DNA from: Singulisphaera sp. GP187
GTDB taxonomy: Bacteria > Planctomycetota > Planctomycetia > Isosphaerales > Isosphaeraceae
Direction: 5' to 3'
Assembly (NCBI RefSeq): GCF_900129635.1
Contig: NZ_FSRB01000001.1
Span: 3,015,501 to 3,079,500, forward strand
Length of the DNA stretch: 64,000 nucleotides
This document shows, piece by piece, positions 55,507 through 64,000 of this stretch. Below the pieces are notes generated by a model, which did not search any database, was not told the DNA's origin, and saw nothing but the letters and a program-made list of their open reading frames with translations. Position 1 is the first letter of the stretch. The number at the start of each line of letters is the position of its first letter. The position numbers and the translations under genes are program-made.

Positions 55507-56640
55507 ATGCCTCACAATCGTACACTACGCCGAGCGGGCGGTCAATCCGTCTCGCGCGGCGACACATCCAAACCTGCCGATTGCAGCGAACTATCCTCCC
55601 TGGCTTCGCCGTCGTATGCGGGGAGGCTGGCCCGTATTTACTCGTCGATCGAGGCCCAGTGTCGCCAGTGGGGCGAGCCTTTGCCTCCCCCTTCCTCACT
55701 CGTGTGCGAGGCCCTCGACTACCACGAGCGGGGCTTCTGCCCGATTCCTCAGAAACCGGGTGCAAAAAGCCCGTGCATCAAATGGAAGGGCTACCAGAAT
55801 CAGCCGCCATCTCGTTCTGTTATCAAATACAGATTTATCGATGATTTCCCGGATGCGGGGATCGCCCTGGTCCTCGGCCCAGCGTTTAACCTTTTCGTCG
55901 TGGATTGCGACGGCGAGGAGGCTCACAGGATCCTCGTCGATCGTCTCGGCGGCTTGCCTCCGACGCCAACGGTCTTGTCAGGTAGCGGACTGCCTCACAA
56001 GTACCACCTGTACTTCCAGCATCCCGCGTTGCCAACGAACGCGAAGTTCACACCATGGCATCGCAACCTGGAGTTCCGGGGATACCGGGGGATTGTGATC
56101 GCTCCACCCAGCCTGCACAAGAGCGGCAATCGCTATCGCTGGGCCGAGGGGAGGTCGCTCGACGACGTGCCCATGCTCGAGGTTCCAGGACCGATCCTGG
56201 AGGCGTTGCAGGCCAGGGAGTCCAAGCTCACAAGGAACTCAGGTTCCAGAAAAAAACCAGTCAGCGGGACGCGCCACATGTCAAACATTCAGCGCTCCGA
56301 GCAGGCCGGGCAATCTGCCAAGTCGGGATTCTGCCTGGCCACTCGCGAATTCCTCGCAGGAACGTACGCCGACGAGCCGGGCTGGAACGACAGGCTCTTT
56401 CGCGCGTCGGCCGACATGGTTGGCTGCGGTTACGAGTTTGAAGAGGCCCTACCACTCCTGATGCAGGCGGCGGGACCCTGGAGTCGAGAAGACCAGGATG
56501 CTGCGACGAGGACGATCGAGTCGGCCTTCTCACAGGAACGTGTGCCTGCGCGGGTCCTGGCCGCAGAACGGGGCCTTGTGTCCACAGGCAAGCGAGGCAG
56601 CTTCACATTGTTGGTGCCTCGAGATATCAACAAATACTGA
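55507..56640 (+). CDS. Primase-polymerase (Prim-Pol) domain protein
   Basis: The 377-residue protein has an archaeo-eukaryotic primase-type domain (bifunctional DNA primase/polymerase). The domain includes CPIPQKPGAKSPCIKWKGYQ, GIALVLGPAFNLFVVDCDGEEA with the metal-binding pair Asp133/Asp135, and GLPHKYHLYFQH with the His. NLEFRGYRGIVIAPPSLHKSGNRYRW completes it. A C-terminal helical region includes EFLAGTYADEPGWNDRLFRASADM. It would prime replication of the element. It lies 12 bp before the helicase-like gene, so one operon. The start is uncertain: the ATG at 55507 lacks a well-spaced ribosome site. Confidence 0.88.
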   Translation: MPHNRTLRRAGGQSVSRGDTSKPADCSELSSLASPSYAGRLARIYSSIEAQCRQWGEPLPPPSSLVCEALDYHERGFCPIPQKPGAKSPCIKWKGYQNQPPSRSVIKYRFIDDFPDAGIALVLGPAFNLFVVDCDGEEAHRILVDRLGGLPPTPTVLSGSGLPHKYHLYFQHPALPTNAKFTPWHRNLEFRGYRGIVIAPPSLHKSGNRYRWAEGRSLDDVPMLEVPGPILEALQARESKLTRNSGSRKKPVSGTRHMSNIQRSEQAGQSAKSGFCLATREFLAGTYADEPGWNDRLFRASADMVGCGYEFEEALPLLMQAAGPWSREDQDAATRTIESAFSQERVPARVLAAERGLVSTGKRGSFTLLVPRDINKY

Positions 56641-56652
56641 AGGAATTGCAAC

Positions 56653-58344
56653 ATGGGCAAGAAGTTGAAGAAGGCGAAAGAGGCGGAATCGGGCACGAAC
56701 CGAGTCGGCCTCGAACTCAGGTATCAGAAGAACTCCAGGACCAGGATCACGCTGAGCGTGTGGTTCGACGGCGAGTTGCGACACAAGGACGTCCTGAACC
56801 TGAGTGCCAGCAGGGCCCGCGCAGACTTCGCCGAGAAGGTCGCGGCATTGCTCCGTGTCGAAAAGTCGGCCGTGGAGGAGCGATTGCTGGAAGTAGCCGC
56901 GGCCTTGGAAGTCGACAGTTCCAAGGCCGACGTCGAGGATGAACGTCCGAAGCTGACGAACGTCCATGCCGACGGCCGCGGCTTGCCGATCGAGGAGATC
57001 GCAGAGGAACTGAGAACACTTAATGGAGGATGGCCGAAGCGGATCGGCGACCGCCTCTTCGCCCGCCGTTCAAACGGGTGTCCGCTCGACCTGAAGAACG
57101 CCACTTGCCTCTTTGCGTGGGTCGACTCCCAGGCCCGGGTCATCTGGGACAAAGGTGCCGACCGCATCACCCAAGAGCGATTCTTCGAGTACCTGAAAAC
57201 GAACGCCGAGGAGTACGTGGCCGTCGAGACCTTTCCGCACTGGCCGCCCATGCCAGGCGTCTACTATCTGCACCCGGAGTTGCCCAAAGTTAACGGTAGT
57301 TTCCTGGATGAGCTCCTTAGATTCTTTCGGCCGGCAACCCCCGAAGACAAACATCTCCTGAAGAGTCTGTGGGCCACTCCGGCCTGGGGTGGGAAGCCGG
57401 GGGCCAGGCCCGCGTTCCTCATCACCGGACCGGACGACGATCAGGGAGGGATGGGCCGCGGCGTCGGCAAGAGCGCGCTCACGGAGATGGTCGGGCAACT
57501 CTATGGCGGCTTCGTCGACTTCTCAACTCATGGTGATATCGACAAAATCAAGACACGGCTGCTAAGCGCCGACGCGCTACCTAGGCGAGTGGCCCGTCTC
57601 GACAACGTCAAATCGCTCAAGCTCTCCTGGGATGACCTGGAGAATCTGATCACGTCGCCCGTAATCAGCGGCCACCACATGTACCACGGGGAGGGGCAAC
57701 GGCCCAATACACTCATGTGGTTGATCACGCTCAACGGCGCCAGCCTGAGCAAAGACATGGCCCAGCGAGTCGTGAACATCAAATTGGCTCGACCGAAATA
57801 CTCCGAGGACTGGGGGCGCAAGGTTCGGGAGTTCATCGAGACGCACCGATGGGCGATCCTCCGAGACATTCAAGCGTTCCTGCAGTCGGACGCCAAGAAA
57901 GGCTACGTCGCGACGACGCGGTGGGCGGAGTGGGAGGCCGAGGTGCTGGCGAAGGTGTCAACCCCCAATAATTGCCGGAAGGCGATCCTTCTCAGGCAAG
58001 AGGAGGTCGATGCCGACTCGAGCGAGCGGGACCTCGTGGCCGGCCAGTTCCGCGACGAATTGCAAGCCCGCGGCCACAAGGCCGACTTCGAGCGAGTCTT
58101 CATCCCTTCGTGTGATGCCGCCGAATGGCTCTCGACCGCGACCCGGAATCGCTACGAGACGAACAAGGCCACGGTCCACCTCAAGACACTCGGTATCGAC
58201 GAGTTGATCCCGAAACGGTCGGACGGCCGACCAGGTTGGGAGTGGCGAGGTTCGGAGGCTCCTGTTGACGGCAAACGCATGAAGCTTCGTCCACGAACCG
58301 ACGGCCAGGGCGGCTCTTGGGCCAACAAATACGCGCAATTCTGA
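56653..58344 (+). CDS. Helicase-like ATPase of the replication module
   Basis: AAGGAA precedes the ATG. The 563-residue product has a basic N-terminal domain, a middle region resembling phage/plasmid replication proteins, and a P-loop GRGVGKSALTEMVGQL (from about residue 268). RRVARLDNVKSLKLSWDDLENLI (candidate Walker B) and MWLITLNGASLSKDMAQRVVNIKL (sensor and Arg-finger-like region) follow. This is the layout of superfamily-3-like or VirE-type helicases paired with Prim-Pol proteins. A C-terminal winged-helix-like part is likely (TVHLKTLGIDELIPKRSDGRPGWEW). It probably unwinds DNA for element replication. A terminator follows. Confidence 0.8.
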   Translation: MGKKLKKAKEAESGTNRVGLELRYQKNSRTRITLSVWFDGELRHKDVLNLSASRARADFAEKVAALLRVEKSAVEERLLEVAAALEVDSSKADVEDERPKLTNVHADGRGLPIEEIAEELRTLNGGWPKRIGDRLFARRSNGCPLDLKNATCLFAWVDSQARVIWDKGADRITQERFFEYLKTNAEEYVAVETFPHWPPMPGVYYLHPELPKVNGSFLDELLRFFRPATPEDKHLLKSLWATPAWGGKPGARPAFLITGPDDDQGGMGRGVGKSALTEMVGQLYGGFVDFSTHGDIDKIKTRLLSADALPRRVARLDNVKSLKLSWDDLENLITSPVISGHHMYHGEGQRPNTLMWLITLNGASLSKDMAQRVVNIKLARPKYSEDWGRKVREFIETHRWAILRDIQAFLQSDAKKGYVATTRWAEWEAEVLAKVSTPNNCRKAILLRQEEVDADSSERDLVAGQFRDELQARGHKADFERVFIPSCDAAEWLSTATRNRYETNKATVHLKTLGIDELIPKRSDGRPGWEWRGSEAPVDGKRMKLRPRTDGQGGSWANKYAQF

Positions 58345-58366
58345 TTCGGGCACGAGTGACGGGGTC

Positions 58367-58388
58367 GCCCGGACTGCGGGCTTGTTTT
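58367..58388 (+). terminator. Rho-independent terminator after the helicase gene
   Basis: GCCCG and CGGGC form a 5-bp GC stem with a 5-nt loop, followed by TTGTTTT. It lies 22 bp after the stop codon and closes the Prim-Pol/helicase operon. Confidence 0.65.
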
Positions 58389-58458
58389 AGCGGAGAACAG
58401 ATTCGCGTGACGCTCGGACAGGGTAGGTGACAAGGACGCATCTGCCCTATTTATCCAA

Positions 58459-59782
58459 TCATGATGATGCAACACCGCTTCTGTAAATCCCCGGTCTGAA
58501 GAGCCGCAGGTCCGGTCCCATCGTCAGAGACTTCCAGCTCGCCTCCCAGTCTTCGCTGATCTCCATCAAACCGGTACTGACCAGCCGCAGGGTCGATGCG
58601 TCGTTCGTGAACTGACCGGCTGCACTGGCCCGCCGCTTGATCTCCTCGTACACGCGCTCCAGCACGTTCGACGTCCTCGACCGTCGCCGGCGCCCAGGCG
58701 GCAGGGTGAACATCGTCGGAGCTTCGGGCACATTCGCCTCCAGCCGCTCACTGACTTTCGAGGCACTCTTCCGGCGCTTCTTCACGGCGGTTTCCAGTTG
58801 CTGCTCGGCTTCGGGCCGGTCCAGGGTTCCGAACACCGCGCGCAGACTTGCCACCAACTGGGGCCGAATCGACGGCCCTGGGAGGAACGCCAGGGCCTTC
58901 TTCATCAGTTGGAACGGGCACCACTGCCACGGCACCCCGAGAGACGGGCGTAGAGGGCCGGGCTCGACCATCTTCACCCCGTGCAGGCCCCGGGCCTGCG
59001 AGCCCACCAGGAACTCCCGCCAGTGGACCTCGGCCTCCGACAGCGAGACGCCGTGCCCATCATCGTTTCCTTTCCTTCGGGGTCGATCCGATGGCCATCA
59101 GGATCGCACAAGAGACGAGCGAGCCGCCGTGGCAGACCTTGTCGTAGCGGGCGTCCAGGATCAGGGAGGACGTCCCGCCGAGGGGACGGTCCCGCCACTT
59201 CCGTAGTTGGTCAGCGAGCATGGCGGCGGCCCGGCTGATCTGGCCACTGGTGACTTCCAGGCCACACAGTTGTTCGGTGATGGCGGCCACCTCGCGGGTC
59301 GAGTCGCCCTGCTCGCCTATCCCGGTGACGGCGAGCTTCCACGCCCTCTCGCTGCGGATGCTCTTCTCCAGGGGCGGACACTCTTCTCCAGGGGCGAAGG
59401 AAAAAACTCGCCCCCCCGGGGTTGCAGAACGACACGGTGAGGGCCCCCCGAGCCGGGTGTGGAAGGTCTTGGGCATGAACTCGTTGGCATGGCCGGCGCG
59501 TTCTCGGACAGCTGGTAGAGAGCGACCCCCCAAGGCCTGCATCCGCTCCAGCTTCATGACCTCGTTCAGGAGCACGGTGACTGCCCGGGCGATGCCGTCG
59601 AAGCCGTGCTCGACGAGGAGTTCCATGATCGCGTCCAGGGTTGAGTCTGCACTTGGTGGGTCATCATCGGTCTGGCTCCTTGAAGAGTTTGGCGACCTAC
59701 CAGGGGGGCGGCGATGGCCTGCCGCTTCAAGCCCAGACCCCATCCAGGCGGGAGGGGGGGTTACAGAACGATGATGCACCAT
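58459..59782 (-). pseudogene. IS256 family transposase, frameshifted
   Basis: The N-terminal part (from 59782) has MELLVEHGFDGIARAVTVLLNEVMKLERMQAL. After changes of frame come STREVAAITEQLCGLEVTSGQISRAAAML and SLILDARYDKV (catalytic Asp), then a break near 59060. The C-terminal part (59007-58459) has VPWQWCPFQLMKKALAFLPG, QLVASLRAVFGTLDRPEAEQQL and TSNVLERVYEEIKRRA, where the catalytic Glu lies. A short duplicated piece (CTCTTCTCCAGGGGC occurs twice near 59362-59395) adds to the damage. Confidence 0.8.
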
Positions 59783-59999
59783 CCCATTTTTTGGGGAGCT
59801 TTACAGGTAACAGGGCAGGTAGGGTAGGTAACTTCATAAACCTTGCCAGACATCCACTAAATGACCGTTGTTATGACGTTTGGAGATGCGCCGGGAGAAA
59901 GATTATCATGTGACCTACCCTGACCGCCCTATTCTACACCTAAACTCCTGAGGTCATTATCCTTACGACCAGACTAGTACCTACCCTGTTGGCCCTGTC
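59783..59999. other. Spacer without features
   Basis: About 215 bp, relatively AT-rich, between two transposon ruins. Nothing recognised. Confidence 0.35.
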
Positions 60000-60195
60000 T
60001 CATTCGGGATTTGCTTGAGTTGACAGTTGTTGCGTCAATTCGGTCGGGTCGGTGTTGAGCAACTCCCAGAAGTCGTGTGTGGGGAGTTCGAGTCCCAATG
60101 CCTGGTAGGGACAGACGTCTTTGCGGGGACCGGAACCGAAGGGATGACAGTTCCAGAAGAGCCGCTTGAGGTCGAGCATCGGCTGCGTCATTCGC
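60000..60195 (-). pseudogene. C-terminal piece of a transposase split by an ISAzo13-like element
   Basis: The frame RMTQPMLDLKRLFWNCHPFGSGPRKDVCPYQALGLELPTHDFWELL ends at 60000. Joined to the part at 61552-62905 after removal of the inserted element and one TTA, it restores SRHKRMTQPMLDLKRL. The two pieces are thus one gene. Confidence 0.85.
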
Positions 60196-60198
60196 TTA

Positions 60199-61548
60199 GG
60201 CGACCGGTATCTGGAAATCTACCCGTGTTCGGAGTTATGCTCGCAAAAGCACGGTAGGGGAACACATCCAAGACTGTCAACTCTCCAGCACGGAGGTTCT
60301 TCAACATGGAAGGCTCCGCCGACCACATTGATGCACTGCTTCGCTCGGGGGCCCGACGACTCACCGGACATCAGCGCCGGCTCTTCCAGGCCGAGGTGAC
60401 TACCAAACTTTGCCATGGCAGTGCCCGACTGGCCGAACGACGTTTCGGCTGGGGACGCGATACGATCGAGAAGGGACTGCACGAGTCCCAGCAGGGCGTT
60501 CGCTGCCTGGAGAACTTCGCCGCCCGCGGCCGAAGGCGAAGCGAGGAGAAGGATCCGCGCCTGGCGGCCCTGATCCGCGCCGTCGTGGAACCCCACACCT
60601 ACGCCGACCCAGGACTCCAGTCGTCACGTCGGTACACGAATTTGTCGGCCGCCGAGGTGTGTCAGGCTTTGATCGGTCAGGGTTATCCCAAGGCGGAGTT
60701 GCCCAGCGAACGCACGATGCGTGACATCCTCAATCGCATGAACTACCGCCTCAAGCGGATCCAGAAGGGCAAGCCACTGAAGAAGACCGAGGAGACCGAC
60801 GCGATCTTCGCCCACGTGCAGGAGGTGCGTGACGAGGTCCGTGGCGATCCCGAAGTGCTGGAGATCTCCATGGATACCAAAGCGAAGGTGAGCCTGGGCG
60901 ATTACGTCCGTGGGGGGAAAAACCCGGACCGACGCGCAGGGCGTGGTGGCCAAGGGCTGGGATCATGACCCCCCGGCGAAGGAGAAATTGGTCCCCGTCG
61001 GCATCCTGAGCGTTGCGACCGGGGCATTGATGCTCATCTTCGGATGGCACGAGACCAGCGACGCCTGGGTGGATGCCTTGCAGATGTGGTGGCGTCAGGT
61101 CAAGCGGGCCCACCGATCGATCAAACGCCTGGTGATCTACCTGGACAACGGGCCGAAGAACTCCGGGCGGCGGACCCAGTTCTTGAAACGGATGGTGCAG
61201 TTCGCCGACTGGTCAGGGCTGGAGGTGCGCTTGGTGTACTATCCTCCCTACCACAGCAAATACAATCCGATCGAACGGTGTTGGTCGGCGCTGGAGAAGA
61301 AGTGGAACGGAGTCTTACTGAACAGCTTGGAGGTCGTTCTCCAATGCGCCCGGCGGATGACCTGGAAAGGGCGGCACCCGACAGTGAAATGCCTTGATGG
61401 CCATTATCCAAACGGTATTCGAGTTCCCGCCAAGCAAATGAAAGCGTACGAGGCTCGCCTGCAACGCTCAACGGCACTGCCCAAATACGACATTATCATC
61501 AAGCCAAAAACAGCAGACATGCAGGTAAAGTAATTCTTGCCGGACGCC
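60199..61548 (+). mobile_element. ISAzo13-like element inserted in another transposase gene
   Basis: The terminal repeats read GGCGACCGGTA at 60199 and GGCGTCCGGCA inwards from 61548. A TTA repeat flanks it at 60196-60198 and 61549-61551. The size is 1350 bp. It carries one transposase gene on the plus strand. Confidence 0.85.
60306..61533 (+). CDS. ISAzo13-like transposase with a frame change at G6A5
   Basis: GGAGG lies upstream of the ATG. The first frame (60306 to about 60920) has an N-terminal HTH region, SERTMRDILNRMNYRLKRIQKG and the first catalytic Asp in EISMDTKAKVSLGDYVRGGK. At GGGGGGAAAAAC the frame must move by -1 to continue as GGKTRTDAQGVVAKGWDHD. IYLDNGPKNSGRRTQF (second Asp) and YYPPYHSKYNPIERCWSALEKKWNG (Glu) follow, with the stop at 61533. 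No other lesion is seen, so slippage on the homopolymer run might produce full-length enzyme. Otherwise it is a one-base pseudogene. Confidence 0.78.
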
Positions 61549-61551
61549 TTA

Positions 61552-62905
61552 TGACGCGACTGCTGCATCCGCAGCACGCTGTTCATACACTCCACGGCGC
61601 TGCTGGCCCGGAACGTGTCGCGAAGCACCGCCGCGACACGAGCGTAGGAAGCCGATTCCACCTCGTCCGGTTCGCTGTCCCGGGCCACGGCTTGCACCAA
61701 GGCCGTCACTGCGTCCGCAGGCCGAGTCCGGCGGTGACGGAGCCACCATCGCCAGGCCATCGCCTCACGCCACTGGCGACGCGGCTCGGCTGCCTCCAAA
61801 CGGCCGTGCATCCGGTCCAGGAACGACAGGCTCCGACGGTCATTCAGGAAGTTCCGCACCTTGGACCAGTCGGGGCCGCTCAGTTCCCCAATCGCCGCGG
61901 CGATCTCGGCCTGGGCGCGGCCGCGGTCGTTGAGCCGACCATCAGGGGCGAACAGGTCCAACGCGGCATGAGCCCGCTTCCAGGCGGTTTCGAGCCGCTC
62001 GACCTGCTTCCACGACGCGATCGCCCGGCCCCACGCGGCGCGGGCAGTCTGGGTCACGCCCCGCGCGTCGATCCCGCGCCGCTTCGACCGCGCCACTTCG
62101 AGGTCGGCGGTCTCCGCCTTCTCCCACGCTGCCTCGGCACGCCGCCAGTGCTGGGTCAGGACCCGCTTGGCTTCCATCGTGGTATGAAAGACGTCCAACC
62201 CCTGCTCCAACGCCGCGGCCGAGGGATCGTCGTGACGGACTCGGGCGACTTCGACCACCGCCGCGGCAATCCCCTTGGCGGCGTCGGAGATGGCGAACTC
62301 CAGGTGCACGAAGGGCTCCAGTTGTTTCGCCCAGGTCTCGGCTTTGCGGTCGGCCGCATTGTGGCAGAAGACGGCCGTCATGCTCGCCGGCTCGATGCCA
62401 ACCAGGGTCGGCCGCCCCCAAAAAAGATCTCGTCCACGGCAAGGGTCCGCACCCGGGACGCAGACGCCGGATCGAGGACCTTCAGCATTCGGCCCGCTTG
62501 CCGGGCCGCGTCCTGGACCCAACGCCCCAGGGTCGTATGGTCGGGGACTACCTTGGCGGGCAGGAGGATCGCGAAGAGCTCCTCGATCTGGCGCAGGCTG
62601 ACGCCCAGAGCGAACGCGGTGGTGGCCAGTTGTCGTTGTTTGGCCTTATCGATAAGGACCCTGTCTTGGGCTTCGTCTCTGAGCCGGTCGAGTTCCTCAC
62701 GCAACCGGAGATTCTCGGCGCGAAGTTCGGCCACGAGTTCATCGGCGGGCCCACCGACAAGCCGCCGCTCGACCTTGCGGGCATGCTCGTAAAGGGTTTC
62801 GCGGCTGCATCCGGCCTGTTCGGCTTGTTGAGTGACGGCACCGTGCTGGCCGGAAAGGACGGCTGCGGCATTGAGGATCCAGACGCGGGGCGATAACTTG
62901 AACAT
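61552..62905 (-). pseudogene. DDE transposase, 5' part, frameshifted and interrupted
   Basis: The start at 62905 (MFKLSPRVWILNAAAVLSGQHGAVTQQAEQAGCSRETLY) gives an HTH and a coiled coil (ELRAENLRLREELDRLRDEA). Then come VPDHTTLGRWVQDA and TLAVDEIFF (first Asp), where one frame change occurs near 62420. The next frame continues RPTLVGIEPASMTAVF, ISDAAKGIAAAVVEV (second Asp) and SSAVECMNSVLRMQQSRHK (Glu), after which the ISAzo13-like element interrupts it. The C-terminus is at 60000-60195. The family is not one I can name. Confidence 0.82.
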
Positions 62906-64000
62906 GGGAGGCCCTTCCGTGATGGTGATACCCTTGGTCGGATGTCATCTCACCACGGCGGGGCCTCCCGATCTACTCAATCTGTCAACCCGCCCGCCCA
63001 CCATTTCTGGCGAAACGAGACAATGCCACCCTGTTCATCCGCCAACCAACATTGGGACGAGCAGCCTCATGCCCCCGCACCTCGGTCTTGGTGCGTCGGC
63101 ACATCACGGCCAGTACATGGCGGCGCGGTCTGGGGGAAGCCTGGCGTGAGGCACGTCGGCCCGACTTCGTTGACTCTGTCATCCTTAGGTCGCGGGGAGG
63201 TGGAGAAGGTTCGCCGGTGGTTTTGACGGACCTGACGCCATCGCGCGACAGTGCAGGAAGACGGCGCATTCGAGGATGAGGCCGGTCGAGAGCTGGCCCC
63301 CGGTCAATAAATGTGGGGTGCGCCGATCCTCCGAGGTGGAAGCGAAGGCCCCAGTCCCCCGGTGCTTCGCGCCCGGCGGCTTTCGCCCCTGGGACCCGGT
63401 CCGGGCTCGCCTCGGAGGCCATCCCACATCGAACGTCCGAACTTGCTCGCGGTTCACCGGCTCGATCGAGAACTCCCACCTCGATCGGAATGGTGGTTGC
63501 GCCCTCATGGTCGATCCAGGTATGAGGTCGACCGGCGCGATCTGCGCGACTCAGCCATCTCGATCGGCCAGCAGGAAGGGGAGTAAGACCTTACCCAGAT
63601 CCGGTGCCCACAATCGCTCGATGTCGTGGAGACTATCGAGTCCGCGTCGCACCTGACTCAGACCGACACATCGAGGGCCACCTTTCGCCCCTCCCCGATC
63701 GAGCGATAACTGACGTCCAATCCATACGGATGCTCACTGCAGTCGACGCAGTCGGACCCCTACCTGATCGAACAGGAGTCGTCGGGCCGTCGACACTCGA
63801 CGCCTAGCCGGTCCTGGGGGCCATCCTTCGAGACTGGCTCACGATCGTTCCCCTTCACCCCTCATGGTGAATAACTTTGGACACTCAACGCACGAGGTCC
63901 TACCCGGCCGGGAGACGGCTGCGGTCGAACTCGCCGGCCCGACTGGAAGCGATGACCCTAGATCCGACGCCGGAGAGGCCGCAGCCGCGATCATTTGCCC
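62906..64000. other. End of window without a recognisable gene
   Basis: About 1.1 kb. Open frames are short and overlap each other in several frames with Arg/Pro/Ser-rich products, typical of non-coding high-GC DNA. An imperfect palindrome GAGTAAGACCTTACCC (63580-63595) resembles the operator-like site at 54616. Nothing else stands out. Confidence 0.45.

Overview
The window looks like the chromosome of a high-GC planctomycete, most likely of the Isosphaeraceae/Gemmatales type. This rests on a DUF1559 prepilin-like secreted protein (40790-41845), a long carboxypeptidase-regulatory-repeat protein ending in a TlpA thioredoxin domain (22216-25182), a planctomycete-type excisionase/primase-polymerase module (53811-58388) and an unusually dense, layered collection of insertion sequences. 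The assignment is inference from gene families; no rRNA or other marker gene is present.

Layout. 1-7900 is an IS graveyard: a lone-transposase IS66, a truncated IS3, a frameshifted phosphorothioate-DNA-type restriction endonuclease, a small lipoprotein and an IS91 transposase paired with a tyrosine recombinase. 8125-9081 is a 957-bp segment repeated at 30659-31616; each copy encodes a 91-residue secreted peptide with eight conserved cysteines. An IS5 element and a 104-bp palindromic repeat abut the first copy. 11015-21264 is a polysaccharide locus: Wzm/Wzt-type ABC exporter, two GT4 glycosyltransferases, a fused dehydrogenase-aminotransferase, an AAC(3)-type N-acetyltransferase and a second Gfo/Idh/MocA oxidoreductase. 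25435-30650 is a pile of decayed transposases. 31012-35091 is the second Cys-rich peptide with three downstream genes: a LolA-like exported anchored protein, a C39-peptidase/rhodanese fusion and a MauE/DoxX-like redox membrane protein. 35702-46774 holds more glycosyltransferases (GT2, GT39-like, GT4-like) and the DUF1559 protein, broken up by IS630, IS701, IS5 and ISAzo13 elements. 46806-53663 is a three-level nest: ISAs1 interrupted by a small serine-recombinase element, itself interrupted by an intact IS66. 53811-58388 is a replication module (excisionase-like HTH, primase-polymerase, helicase-like ATPase). 58459-62905 contains an IS256 ruin and a transposase split by an ISAzo13-like element. 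The last 1.1 kb has no recognisable gene.

How the genes work together. The polysaccharide genes could build and export a glycan carrying an acylamino sugar: oxidation and transamination by the fused enzyme, acetylation by the AAC(3)-like protein, assembly by the glycosyltransferases and export by Wzm/Wzt. The most interesting candidate system is the Cys-rich peptide locus. The two peptide copies have near-identical signal region and 3' flank but a strongly diverged core in which all eight cysteines are kept. The second copy sits beside a thiol-protease/rhodanese protein and a MauE-like membrane protein, as expected for export, trimming and disulfide maturation of a diversifying secreted peptide. 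Nothing of this arrangement matches a system I can name.
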